Assembly: GCA_946478635.1 (NCBI GenBank)
Contig: CAMLCX010000233.1
Location: 1 to 7,424, forward strand
Length of the DNA stretch: 7,424 nucleotides
Direction: 5' to 3'
Origin: an uncultured Pseudomonadota bacterium
GTDB lineage: Bacteria > Desulfobacterota_B > Binatia > UBA9968
The translations under genes were made by a program, and so were the position numbers. Shown one piece after another: positions 1 to 6,131 of this stretch (the first letter of the stretch is position 1; each line of letters begins with the position of its first letter). The notes under the pieces were generated by a model, which was not told the DNA's origin, ran no database searches, and saw only the letters and a list, made by a program, of their open reading frames with translations.

Positions 1-143
1 CGGAGACCGAGCTCGGAGACGCGCGATTCCGTGTCAGCGAGTTGTACCAGCGAATGATCCCAAGTGCGATTTACAGAGATGAGGGAGATTAGAGAGAAAA
101 ACACAAACGCCAGCGCCACCAGCGTGCTCGACAAATCTTTCAT
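1..143 (-). CDS. N-terminal fragment of a membrane-anchored or exported protein (partial, runs off left edge)
   Basis: Reading the minus strand from the ATG at 143, 47 complete codons stay open to the window edge. The protein begins MKDLSSTLVALAFVFF and continues with a hydrophobic stretch (about residues 7-23), then a polar segment ending around LVQLADTESRVSELGL, which looks like the beginning of a coiled coil or amphipathic helix. This is the layout of a signal anchor or an uncleaved export signal: Lys at position 2, a hydrophobic core, and no clear signal-peptidase Ala-X-Ala site. The start is strongly supported by the sequence AGGAGGT five bases upstream. Family cannot be assigned from 47 residues. 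Some large periplasmic peptide-type solute-binding proteins of related bacteria have a similar anchor plus coil N-terminus, but that is only a guess. It is transcribed divergently from the operon starting at 583. Confidence 0.7.
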   Translation of the reverse strand, partial: MKDLSSTLVALAFVFFSLISLISVNRTWDHSLVQLADTESRVSELGL

Positions 144-148
144 AACGT

Positions 149-155
149 ACCTCCT
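149..155 (-). promoter_or_regulatory. Strong Shine-Dalgarno for the left-edge gene
   Basis: The minus strand reads AGGAGGT here, a full match to the anti-Shine-Dalgarno core, with five bases to the ATG at 143. This site decides the start of the left-edge gene and is the main reason for calling that short open stretch real. Confidence 0.75.
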
Positions 156-252
156 GTTTTATCACCTCGCGGCATCGCTCTGATAGACGTTCAAGCTGCC
201 AATTTCGTTTACTTCGCCGTGTACTCTCTCGCCCTTTCCTGGCTGAACTAGC

Positions 253-267
253 CCGCTGTATCAGCGG
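253..267. other. Short perfect hairpin in the divergent region
   Basis: CCGCTG and CAGCGG (253-258 and 262-267) are perfectly complementary around a TAT loop. On either strand no T-tract follows, so it is not an intrinsic terminator. If the left-edge gene is transcribed from further upstream, this hairpin would lie in its 5' leader. Six-base arms could be chance in a region of this size. Confidence 0.35.
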
Positions 268-288
268 AGTAGAGCAAAGGCTGTGCCT

Positions 289-317
289 ATTGCACCGAAG
301 TGCCAAAACGGCGTCAA
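289..317 (-). promoter_or_regulatory. Candidate sigma70-type promoter for the left-edge gene
   Basis: On the minus strand TTGACG (317-312) matches five of six bases of the -35 consensus, and TGCAAT (294-289) matches four of six of the -10, with a 17-base spacer. It would give a leader of roughly 140 bases before the ATG at 143. The match is suggestive only; matches of this quality arise by chance and the organism's consensus is unknown. Confidence 0.25.
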
Positions 318-395
318 AACGCACACTTAAATGCTTTTTATTCAGGTATTCTACGCTCGTAAATGAACAGATATGTTCGACCCTGAAACATCTAT

Positions 396-415
396 TGATG
401 TGGCGCCACACATCA
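396..415. promoter_or_regulatory. Inverted repeat, possible operator or hairpin
   Basis: TGATGTG (396-402) and CACATCA (409-415) form a perfect 7-bp inverted repeat with a six-base centre. A second, overlapping register gives a perfect 10-bp palindrome GTGGCGCCAC at 400-409. Just upstream, AGATATGTTC (369-378) and GAAACATCT (385-393) form an imperfect inverted repeat. The arrangement is compatible with a dimeric regulator site between divergent genes or with an RNA hairpin, but no known operator consensus is recognised and chance occurrence is possible. Confidence 0.3.
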
Positions 416-528
416 CTCTGGCAAACCAACCTGGGTCGCTTTGTCGCTTGTAAGACACTGGCATCGCGCCGTTCCCGCTTCGGCGGCGCATCAGGGTAGC
501 CCTTGACGGTTGTCGCCTGCATGCCCTA

Positions 529-540
529 CTTTACGTAAAG
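529..540. promoter_or_regulatory. Perfect 12-bp palindrome upstream of the plus-strand operon
   Basis: CTTTACGTAAAG is its own reverse complement and lies 42 bases upstream of the ATG at 583. It overlaps the weak -35-like TTTACG at 530-535 and the -10-like TACTTT at 527-532. That placement is what one would expect of a repressor or activator operator controlling the operon, but the identity of any binding protein is unknown and no regulator gene is present in the window. Confidence 0.35.
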
Positions 541-582
541 CGACTTACCGGACGAATAATTAACTGCGAGAGGAATGAGCGC

Positions 583-1587
583 ATGCTGAGCCGATTGACG
601 TTGATACATTTGCACTCGACGACACGATCTCTGATGACGTTACTCGTCGCATTTACTTGCGCCCATGTCACGCCGCTGCTGGCGCAAACAAGCGGTCGCT
701 TCGCGCGCCCTTTACGAGTCGCCTATCTGAGCACATCAGCGACCATGGCATCGGTCTGGATGGCGAAGGAAAGCGGCGCCTTGCTCAAAGAACGCTTGGA
801 TACCGAAGTGATCTCCATGCCGTCGAGCTCCGCCATTCCGGCCTTGATCGCCAATGAGCTCGATGTCGTGCAAGTTTCCGCCGCGCCGGTGATCACCGCT
901 TCGGTACGCGGCGTCGACGTTGTTTTTGTCGCAGGTCTCCTCAACACGATGATTTGGGATTTTTACGCCCGACCGGAAATCAAAAGCGCCGAACAACTGA
1001 AAGGTAAAATTATCGGCACCGACCGTCCAGCCACCCCCGTGGCCTACGGGACGCTGGTTGCTTTAAAAAAGATGGGGCTGACCCCTAAGGATGTTCAGCT
1101 GCGCCCGCTCGGCAGCAGCCCGCAGATCGTCGCCGCGTTCTATGCGGGACAGATCGTTGGCGGCGTCGGCTCACCGCCCGCCAGTTTTCAAATGGAGCGC
1201 TCGGGTTTTCATTCGATGGTGAGCCTGCTGGACGTCCCGTATCAGAACGTCGGGCTGGTTGTCCGACGCAGCCGCATCGATGAACTCGCGAGCCGCCTCA
1301 CCCCTCTGTTACGCGCGGTCCGCCAGGGAATTGATCGCTATTATTCCGACAAGCCGTTTGCCATGAAAGTGATCGGGAAATACACGAGAGAAAATGATCA
1401 GGAGGTTCTCGACCGCACCTACGAATTTTACAAGAAAGCAGGATTTCGCCGAGAAATGGTTACCTCGGAACCGGGCCTGCAAGGCATGCTCGATTTCTTG
1501 TCCGAGACCATCCCGGAAGCAAAAACCGCAAAACCGGCGCAGTTTTTCGATGACCGGTTTGTGCGCCAGGTGACTGGCGCCAAGTAG
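583..1587 (+). CDS. NMT1/THI5-like ABC transporter substrate-binding protein
   Basis: A 334-residue periplasmic solute-binding protein of the NMT1/THI5 group (SsuA/TauA/NrtA-like, type 2 periplasmic fold), whose relatives bind sulfonates, nitrate, thiamine precursors or aromatic and aliphatic acids. Residues 1-35 form an export signal with a long basic n-region and hydrophobic core (about 18-33), probably cut after LLA (residue 34). The first lobe starts at RPLRVAYLS (42-50). LKGKIIGTDRPATPVAYG (139-156), the alternating-helix LKKMGLTPKDVQ (161-172) and AFYAGQIVGGVGSPP (185-199) match the usual family pattern of hinge, helix and ligand-facing loop. Length is normal. The start is supported by GAGAGGAA seven bases upstream; the later Met at residue 18 lacks a ribosome site. 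It opens a four-gene operon. The ligand cannot be predicted, and no permease or ATPase is adjacent. Confidence 0.88.
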   Translation: MLSRLTLIHLHSTTRSLMTLLVAFTCAHVTPLLAQTSGRFARPLRVAYLSTSATMASVWMAKESGALLKERLDTEVISMPSSSAIPALIANELDVVQVSAAPVITASVRGVDVVFVAGLLNTMIWDFYARPEIKSAEQLKGKIIGTDRPATPVAYGTLVALKKMGLTPKDVQLRPLGSSPQIVAAFYAGQIVGGVGSPPASFQMERSGFHSMVSLLDVPYQNVGLVVRRSRIDELASRLTPLLRAVRQGIDRYYSDKPFAMKVIGKYTRENDQEVLDRTYEFYKKAGFRREMVTSEPGLQGMLDFLSETIPEAKTAKPAQFFDDRFVRQVTGAK

Positions 1588-1601
1588 TTTCATTCTTTTT
1601 T
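1563..1601 (+). terminator. GC hairpin with GUGA tetraloop and delayed T-run: partial terminator or mRNA stabiliser
   Basis: GCGCCAG (1563-1569) and CTGGCGC (1574-1580) form a perfect 7-bp GC-rich stem closed by a GTGA loop, a GNRA-type tetraloop. The stem lies in the last codons of the first binding-protein gene. A T-rich stretch follows (TTTCATT from 1588, then six T at 1596-1601). The run starts later than in a canonical intrinsic terminator, so complete termination is unlikely. The placement, after a binding-protein gene and before its operon partners, suits attenuation or 3'-end protection that keeps binding-protein mRNA more abundant than downstream message. Confidence 0.45.
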
Positions 1602-1629
1602 ATCAATTACTCCCGCTAGGAAACGTTGA

Positions 1630-2472
1630 ATGATGACGATCATCGATGCGCAAGTTCATGTCTGGCCGCGGGAAACACCGCAGCGGCGTTACGTCAAAGA
1701 AGACGCCTCCAGGCCGCACCGTCCGACACCGCTGCGTTACGAAGATCTTCTGCGCGAAATGTCGGCCGCCGCAGTCGATCGCGCGATCCTGGTGCCGCCC
1801 TCTTGGGAAGGTTATCGAAACGATTATGCGCTGGAAGCCGCGCAGAAACATCCGGATCGTTTCGCCGTCATGGGGAAAGTGCCGCTCAACGATCCCGCGA
1901 GCAAAGACAAGCTCGCGACCTGGCTTGATCAACCCGGCATGTTGGGCTTTCGCATCAGTTTTCGCCACAGCGGCACACATTCGTTTCTCGATGACGGCAC
2001 CGCGGACTGGTTCTGGGCCGAATGCGAGCGACACGCTATTCCGGTCATGATTTTTGCGCCCTTCGCGGTCGGCAAAATCGGCGAGATTGCGGCGCGGCAC
2101 CCGAATCTCCGTGTCATCGTCGACCACATGGGACTCAACGTCCAATGGAAAGGCAAGGACCTCGGACCCGGCGTCGATGTGCTGCTGCGATTTGCGCGAT
2201 TTAAGAATGTTGCCGTGAAAGCGTCTTGCCTGCCCTGCTACGTCGCCGAGAATTATCCCTACCCGACCTTGCATCCGCAGATTCGCCGCGTCGTCGACAC
2301 CTTCGGCCCGCAGCGTATTTTTTGGGGCACCGATCTCTCCCAGCTTCCCTGCTCCTACCGCCAGGCGGTCACGTTGTTCACCGAAGAACTCGATTTTCTC
2401 TCTGCTCAAGACAAAGAGTGGATCATGGGCAAGGGCCTCGCGGAGTGGCTGGGTTGGCCGCTTGCGGAATAG
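1630..2472 (+). CDS. Amidohydrolase 2-family TIM-barrel hydrolase
   Basis: A 280-residue cytoplasmic protein with no signal peptide, of the Amidohydro_2 family (relatives include L-fucono- and L-rhamnono-lactonases, pyrone-dicarboxylate lactonase and ACMSD-type decarboxylases). Visible landmarks: the first-strand motif DAQVHVW (6-12), DRAILVPPSWEGYRND (50-65), DRFAVMGKVPLND (76-88), GMLGFRISF (103-111), the conserved LRVIVDHMGL (160-169), NVAVKAS (193-199), and FWGTDLS (231-237), where Asp235 corresponds to the catalytic aspartate. It ends with the usual helix resembling IMGKGLAEWLGW. Odd point: the first-strand HxH metal motif reads Gln8-Val-His10, so the first histidine is missing. Substrate is unknown: a lactone, amide or decarboxylation substrate are all possible. 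AGGAAA six bases upstream supports the ATG at 1630; the adjacent ATG at 1633 is equally possible. It follows the first binding protein by 42 bases. Confidence 0.85.
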   Translation: MMTIIDAQVHVWPRETPQRRYVKEDASRPHRPTPLRYEDLLREMSAAAVDRAILVPPSWEGYRNDYALEAAQKHPDRFAVMGKVPLNDPASKDKLATWLDQPGMLGFRISFRHSGTHSFLDDGTADWFWAECERHAIPVMIFAPFAVGKIGEIAARHPNLRVIVDHMGLNVQWKGKDLGPGVDVLLRFARFKNVAVKASCLPCYVAENYPYPTLHPQIRRVVDTFGPQRIFWGTDLSQLPCSYRQAVTLFTEELDFLSAQDKEWIMGKGLAEWLGWPLAE

Positions 2473-2503
2473 GCGCCATCCGGGCTGGAAGTTTTTTTCG
2501 TCA

Positions 2504-3985
2504 ATGAGACAAATATTGTTTCTCGGCTTGGTGGTCGCCTTGAATCTTTCCTGTGCTGCTGCCTTGCCGACAACTCCCACGCCAAGAGCGCAATCCCGCG
2601 TCGATCTTCAGCCTTGCCGCGCTTCAAATCATAAGAGCGACCTTCTTTGCGGCAAGCTTTTTGTCTACGAAAATCGTGCTGCGCGCGCCGGACGCATGAT
2701 CGGTTTGAACATCGTCGTGGTTCCGGCGCTCGCTCCGAACCCGGCGCCCGATCCGGTATTCTTTCTCGCCGGCGGCCCCGGCCAAGGCGCCGCCACCATC
2801 GCGCTGGCCGGCGAAGATGCATTGATGCGCGAGTTACGCCACGATCGTGACCTGGTCTATATCGACCAGCGCGGCACGGGAGGTTCGAAGCCGCTGCGAT
2901 GCGCGCCGGCCGGCGATCGCAGTTCACTGCAGACGAGTTTCCGCGACATTTTCGATACTGAAATGATCCGCTCCTGTCGCGAGCGGCTGGAAAAGGACGC
3001 CGACCTCAAACTCTACACGACCTCTATTGCGATGGCAGACATGGAGGAAGTTCGCCAGGCGCTTGGCTACGACAGAATCAACCTGTACGGAATTTCCTAT
3101 GGAACTCTGTCCGCGCTCGAGTATCTCCGTCGTCACCCCGACAAGGTGCGCTCGGCGGCGCTCGCTGGGGTCGCAACGCCGGCGGCCAAACTGCCGCTCC
3201 ATTTCGCCAGGGGAGCCCAGCAGGGCATGGAAAGGCTGATCGAGGATTGCGCCGCGGATAGCAGTTGTCATGCGGCATTTCCCGGGCTTAAAAGCGATCT
3301 CGACTCGGCGCTACGCGCGTTCGCTTCCGGTCCCCTGTCCATTGAAATGATCCATCCGGTAACGAAGGCAAAGGAGACCGTCGCGCTCTCACTCGGCGTT
3401 TTCACCGAAAGACTGCGCTTGATGCTCTACGATCCCGCCTCCGCCCGCTTGATTCCGTTGCTGGTTCATCGAGCGGCGCAAAACGATTGGCTGCCGTTCG
3501 GTAAGGTCCTCGCAACGCCGTTTCCAGCGCCCGCTTATTCGCTGGCCATGGGGACCTACCTAAGCATCACTTGCTCGGAGTCGGTTCCGTTCATTGAATC
3601 GGCGGAAATCATTCGAAATGCCTCCGGCACTTTTCTTGGCGATTACCGCACCGCGCGGCATCAACGGGCGTGCGCTGCATGGCCGGGCGGCGACATTCCC
3701 GGGCACTTCTTTCTCCCGGTGAAATCCGCGGTGCCGGTTCTGCTGCTCTCCGGTGATGTGGACCCGGCTACGCCGCCGGAGTTTGCCAGGGCAATAACGC
3801 AGGATTTGCCGAACAGCCGCCAGATCGTGCTGCGAAACACGCCGCACAGCTACACTTCGGACTGCGCGCGAATGCTGGCGGCGCAATTCATTCACAACGG
3901 ATCCGCGCAACGCTTGAATGCAAGATGCGCCGAAACGATCCGCCGGCCGCGCTTTCTTACCCAACTGCCGGAGCGTTACAGCTGA
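2504..3985 (+). CDS. Secreted alpha/beta hydrolase, S33 tripeptidyl-aminopeptidase-like (TAP)
   Basis: A 493-residue exported hydrolase resembling Streptomyces tripeptidyl aminopeptidases (SlpD/SlpE, peptidase family S33). The signal peptide is residues 1-20 (MRQILFLGLVVALNLSCAAA). Cys17 is not in a good lipobox (Asn at -3), so a soluble exported protein is more likely than a lipoprotein. Landmarks: oxyanion-hole GGPGQG (90-95), DQRGTGGS (121-128), nucleophile elbow GISYGT with Ser198, catalytic Asp420 in GDVDPATP, and His448 in TPHSY, inside a C-terminal TAP-like domain from about residue 385. Ten cysteines after the signal, several in close pairs (249/255, 454/475), suggest disulfides and an oxidising compartment. 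Expected activity is release of N-terminal peptides or hydrolysis of esters or amides. The ATG at 2504 is preferred because it begins directly with the signal peptide (GGAAG 12 bases upstream); a TTG at 2462 would add 14 unlikely residues and overlap the previous gene. Confidence 0.87.
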   Translation: MRQILFLGLVVALNLSCAAALPTTPTPRAQSRVDLQPCRASNHKSDLLCGKLFVYENRAARAGRMIGLNIVVVPALAPNPAPDPVFFLAGGPGQGAATIALAGEDALMRELRHDRDLVYIDQRGTGGSKPLRCAPAGDRSSLQTSFRDIFDTEMIRSCRERLEKDADLKLYTTSIAMADMEEVRQALGYDRINLYGISYGTLSALEYLRRHPDKVRSAALAGVATPAAKLPLHFARGAQQGMERLIEDCAADSSCHAAFPGLKSDLDSALRAFASGPLSIEMIHPVTKAKETVALSLGVFTERLRLMLYDPASARLIPLLVHRAAQNDWLPFGKVLATPFPAPAYSLAMGTYLSITCSESVPFIESAEIIRNASGTFLGDYRTARHQRACAAWPGGDIPGHFFLPVKSAVPVLLLSGDVDPATPPEFARAITQDLPNSRQIVLRNTPHSYTSDCARMLAAQFIHNGSAQRLNARCAETIRRPRFLTQLPERYS

Positions 3986-4015
3986 CGAATTGTTTCAAAA
4001 ACGGGAGGATATCTT

Positions 4016-5008
4016 GTGATCAATCCCTTGCTGCCACGAGTTTTTTTCACAGCGGCGCTCGCGCTTCTCATTGCCACAGGTTCACTTTCCGCTCAAGAGC
4101 GCGTGAGCGCCGGTTACAGCGGCATCTCGGGTTATCAAGTGCCGCTTTGGCTCGCCGTCGATCTTGGCTTGTTCCAAAAATACGGTCTCCATCTGGAGCC
4201 GATATTATTTCGCGGCGGAGCGGAATCGACCCACGCGCTCACCGGCGGCGAAATTCAATTCGACGTGGTTTCTCCCCAGCCGCATATCGCGGCCAATCTC
4301 TCGGGAGCGGATATTTTTATTATCGGCACCTATTTCAATAAACACACCTACAGCGTCGTCGCCCGGCCTGGCATCCGCTCGCCGCAGGATCTGCGCGGTA
4401 AAAAAGTCGGAGTTCTTTCCGTCGTCGGGCTAAATCAAATTGTTGTTGCCACGGCGCTTCGGCACTGGGGAATGGACGAGCGCAGCGTCACTCTTGTGCG
4501 CAGCGGCGGCAGCCGCGATCGCTTCACGGCGCTGCAAAACGGCCTCGTCGATGCCACCGTGCTGACCGGCGCCTTCGTCGACCGAGCCAGGGCGGCCGGC
4601 CTGTCCGTATTGCTCGACCTCGGCGACTTGGAAGATTCCTTCCCGACGGTGAGCGTGATGACGACCCGGAGTTTTCAAGCGTCGAAACGCAACCTGGTGC
4701 GCGGCTTTCTACAAGGTCTCGGTGAAGCGATTTACGTCTTTAAGAACGATCCGGTTCTGGGCAAGAAAAGCCTGGCGAAATGGATGCGCACTCAGGACAA
4801 GGCTCTTCTTGAAAGCGCCTACAAAAGTTACGCGCCGCGCATTTCCTACCCGCCCTACAGCGAGCTTTCCGGCGTCCAGGTGGTCGTCGATGATTTAGCG
4901 GGCAGCCGGGCCGATGCAAAAGGAAGGAAAGCGCCGGAGTTTATCAATGAAGACGTGCTTCGGGAGCTGGATAAGCAGGGCTTTTTCAAATCGCTGCAAA
5001 AAAAATAG
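4016..5008 (+). CDS. NMT1/THI5-like ABC transporter substrate-binding protein (second)
   Basis: A 330-residue periplasmic binding protein with a GTG start. GGGAGGAT at 4003-4010 sits six bases upstream and fixes the start. The signal peptide (about residues 1-26, hydrophobic core 9-21) ends at SLSA before QERVSAGY. Family landmarks: VPLWLAVDLGLFQKYGLHLEPI (42-63), the classic first helix followed by a beta strand; GGEIQFDVVSPQP (77-89), the ligand-loop region; SPQDLRGKKVGV (122-133); and LQNGLVDATVLTGAF (173-187), where the second-lobe loop contacts ligand. Length is normal. It differs clearly from the first binding protein, lacking its long n-region and having a different ligand-loop sequence, so it is not a recent duplicate. 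It closes the plus-strand operon, 30 bases after the secreted hydrolase, which suggests it could bind a product of that enzyme. Ligand unknown. Confidence 0.88.
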   Translation: MINPLLPRVFFTAALALLIATGSLSAQERVSAGYSGISGYQVPLWLAVDLGLFQKYGLHLEPILFRGGAESTHALTGGEIQFDVVSPQPHIAANLSGADIFIIGTYFNKHTYSVVARPGIRSPQDLRGKKVGVLSVVGLNQIVVATALRHWGMDERSVTLVRSGGSRDRFTALQNGLVDATVLTGAFVDRARAAGLSVLLDLGDLEDSFPTVSVMTTRSFQASKRNLVRGFLQGLGEAIYVFKNDPVLGKKSLAKWMRTQDKALLESAYKSYAPRISYPPYSELSGVQVVVDDLAGSRADAKGRKAPEFINEDVLRELDKQGFFKSLQKK

Positions 5009-5041
5009 CCGGATTCATACCTGAGATTCAATGCCGCCGGC
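4998..5041 (-). terminator. Possible weak intrinsic terminator of the minus-strand operon
   Basis: On the minus strand, just after the stop at 5043, GCCGG (5041-5037) can pair with CCGGC (5012-5008). The pair is followed by TA and then eight T (5005-4998). The T-run lies on the complement of the last lysine codons of the convergent gene. The stem is only five base pairs and the loop is 24 bases, so the structure is weak. No comparable terminator was found for the plus-strand operon. Confidence 0.3.
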
Positions 5042-5042
5042 G

Positions 5043-6089
5043 CTACCGTCCAAACGCCTGCGCCTGTTTGCGCTGCTGCTCGTCACGGATCGAGGCGCCG
5101 AAAACGCTTTCGAAATATTTTTCCCGCACGAGTTGATCCACCAGACTATTGTCGATCATCTTGGCCAGATCGGCCCCTTTCAGCTCTGCCCCTTGACGCT
5201 CGACGACGGCCTCGACAGAACCTTTGAGGGCGTAGGGAATTGGCTCCAATACCCGGGCTTTGCTAAACAGTTCGTAGACACGATTGGCGTCCTCTGCACT
5301 GCGCGCGCCGCCGTATTTGATGATGATCTCTGTCGCAAAAGTTTTGTCGTCATAAAAACGCTTGATCGCTTCCGCGTGGGCTTTCACAAAGGCGGTCGCC
5401 ATCGGCCGCTCCTTCGTCAACGCGTCGCGCCGGAAAAGATAATACGTGGAAACATAGATATCCTCGTGGTCCAGCAAAACAGCGAGCACCGGCAGGCCGG
5501 CGCTCTGCAGGCGAAAATAAGCCGGCGCCGTGATCAACGCGGCATCGACCTGCCCGGTCTGTAAAGCAGCGGCCCGAGCCGCGGCATCGACGCCGATGGA
5601 CACCCACTGCACGTCTCGCGGGTTCATGCCATATTTTCGCAGCAAGCTCACCGCCATGTGATAGGGCGGATCGCCGACTCGGCCGACACCGATCTTCTTT
5701 CCCGGCAGCTGTTTCATGTCCTTCGCGGTCTTCGAGCCGATCATCGCGAACGAGCCTTTGTTCATGAAGCCGCCGAGCACGACCAGCGAGGGATCCTTCG
5801 ACGCGGCCAGCAGCGCCGGATCGCTGCCCGCCGAAGTCATGGCCGCATGGCCGCTGATGATCGCGGCGATGGGTCCGGGATGAACCGCGTAAACTAATTC
5901 GACGTCTAGACCGTACTTGGCGTAAAGCCGCGCGTCCTTGGCGATCCATAACGGCCATGAGGCGCCGCTGCGCGCCCCCACCATGGCCACGGCTTTACGC
6001 AGTGGCTGGGCAAACAATGGAGAGGCGCTGCAAATGACCAGGACCAAAAGCGTAAACCTAGCGACCGGAAGCGGACGCTTTTTTTGCAT
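5043..6089 (-). CDS. NMT1/THI5-like ABC transporter substrate-binding protein (third)
   Basis: A 348-residue periplasmic binding protein. The signal peptide is residues 1-27 (basic MQKKRPLPVAR, hydrophobic core, SPLFA before QPLRK). Landmarks: WPLWIAKDARLYAKYGLDVELV (45-66), AMTSAGSDPALLAA (83-96) for the first ligand loop, LPGKKIGVGR (128-137), LRKYGMNPRDVQWVSIG (150-166), ALQTGQVDAALITAP (175-189), and a helical C-terminus rich in charged residues. The ATG at 6089 is chosen because it begins directly with the signal peptide and has AGGAT close upstream. The frame stays open to an ATG at 6290, but that would overlap the oxygenase gene and translate the 9-bp repeat into an FKPF-type tract ahead of the signal. 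It lies 94 bases downstream of the oxygenase and is probably cotranscribed, which hints at an aromatic ligand; this is inference. Confidence 0.87.
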   Translation of the reverse strand: MQKKRPLPVARFTLLVLVICSASPLFAQPLRKAVAMVGARSGASWPLWIAKDARLYAKYGLDVELVYAVHPGPIAAIISGHAAMTSAGSDPALLAASKDPSLVVLGGFMNKGSFAMIGSKTAKDMKQLPGKKIGVGRVGDPPYHMAVSLLRKYGMNPRDVQWVSIGVDAAARAAALQTGQVDAALITAPAYFRLQSAGLPVLAVLLDHEDIYVSTYYLFRRDALTKERPMATAFVKAHAEAIKRFYDDKTFATEIIIKYGGARSAEDANRVYELFSKARVLEPIPYALKGSVEAVVERQGAELKGADLAKMIDNSLVDQLVREKYFESVFGASIRDEQQRKQAQAFGR

Positions 6090-6131
6090 GATCCTGATCC
6101 GCGAGCCGTTTGTCTTGAACCTGAGGGGTCC

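Larger units (their letters stand above)
144..582. other. Divergent intergenic control region, no convincing gene
   Basis: About 440 bases separate the minus-strand start at 143 from the plus-strand start at 583. Composition is visibly more AT-rich than the neighbouring genes. The open frames inside it give Cys/Arg-rich, low-similarity-looking proteins without ribosome sites, so I treat it as non-coding. It holds several short inverted repeats and weak sigma70-like matches listed separately. For the plus-strand gene the options are TTGACG at 503-508 with TACTTT at 527-532 (18-base spacer, poor -10), or TTTACG at 530-535 with AATAAT at 555-560 (19-base spacer). Neither is strong. No tRNA or recognisable riboswitch fold was seen. 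Confidence 0.6.

Noticed and set aside
253..267. Intrinsic terminator in the divergent region
   Set aside because: The hairpin is perfect but no T-run follows on either strand.
290..499. 69-residue plus-strand open frame starting at TTG
   Set aside because: It has a weak start, no ribosome site, and no recognisable motif; it lies in a region better explained as control sequence.
34..522. 162-residue open frame on the minus strand across the intergenic region
   Set aside because: It overlaps the well-supported left-edge gene in another frame, has no properly spaced ribosome site, and its Cys/Arg/Ser-rich composition has no domain-like pattern.
2462..2503. TTG start extending the secreted hydrolase by 14 residues
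   Set aside because: It would overlap the amidohydrolase end and place MRNRRHPGWKFFSS before an otherwise normal signal peptide.
2504..2566. Lipoprotein assignment for the secreted hydrolase because of Cys17
   Set aside because: The residue at -3 is Asn and the -2 residue is Leu, so the lipobox is poor; cleavage by signal peptidase I after the Ala run fits better.
1603..2580. 325-residue open frame on the minus strand opposite the amidohydrolase
   Set aside because: It is antisense to a gene with clear family motifs; long shadow frames are expected in GC-rich coding DNA.
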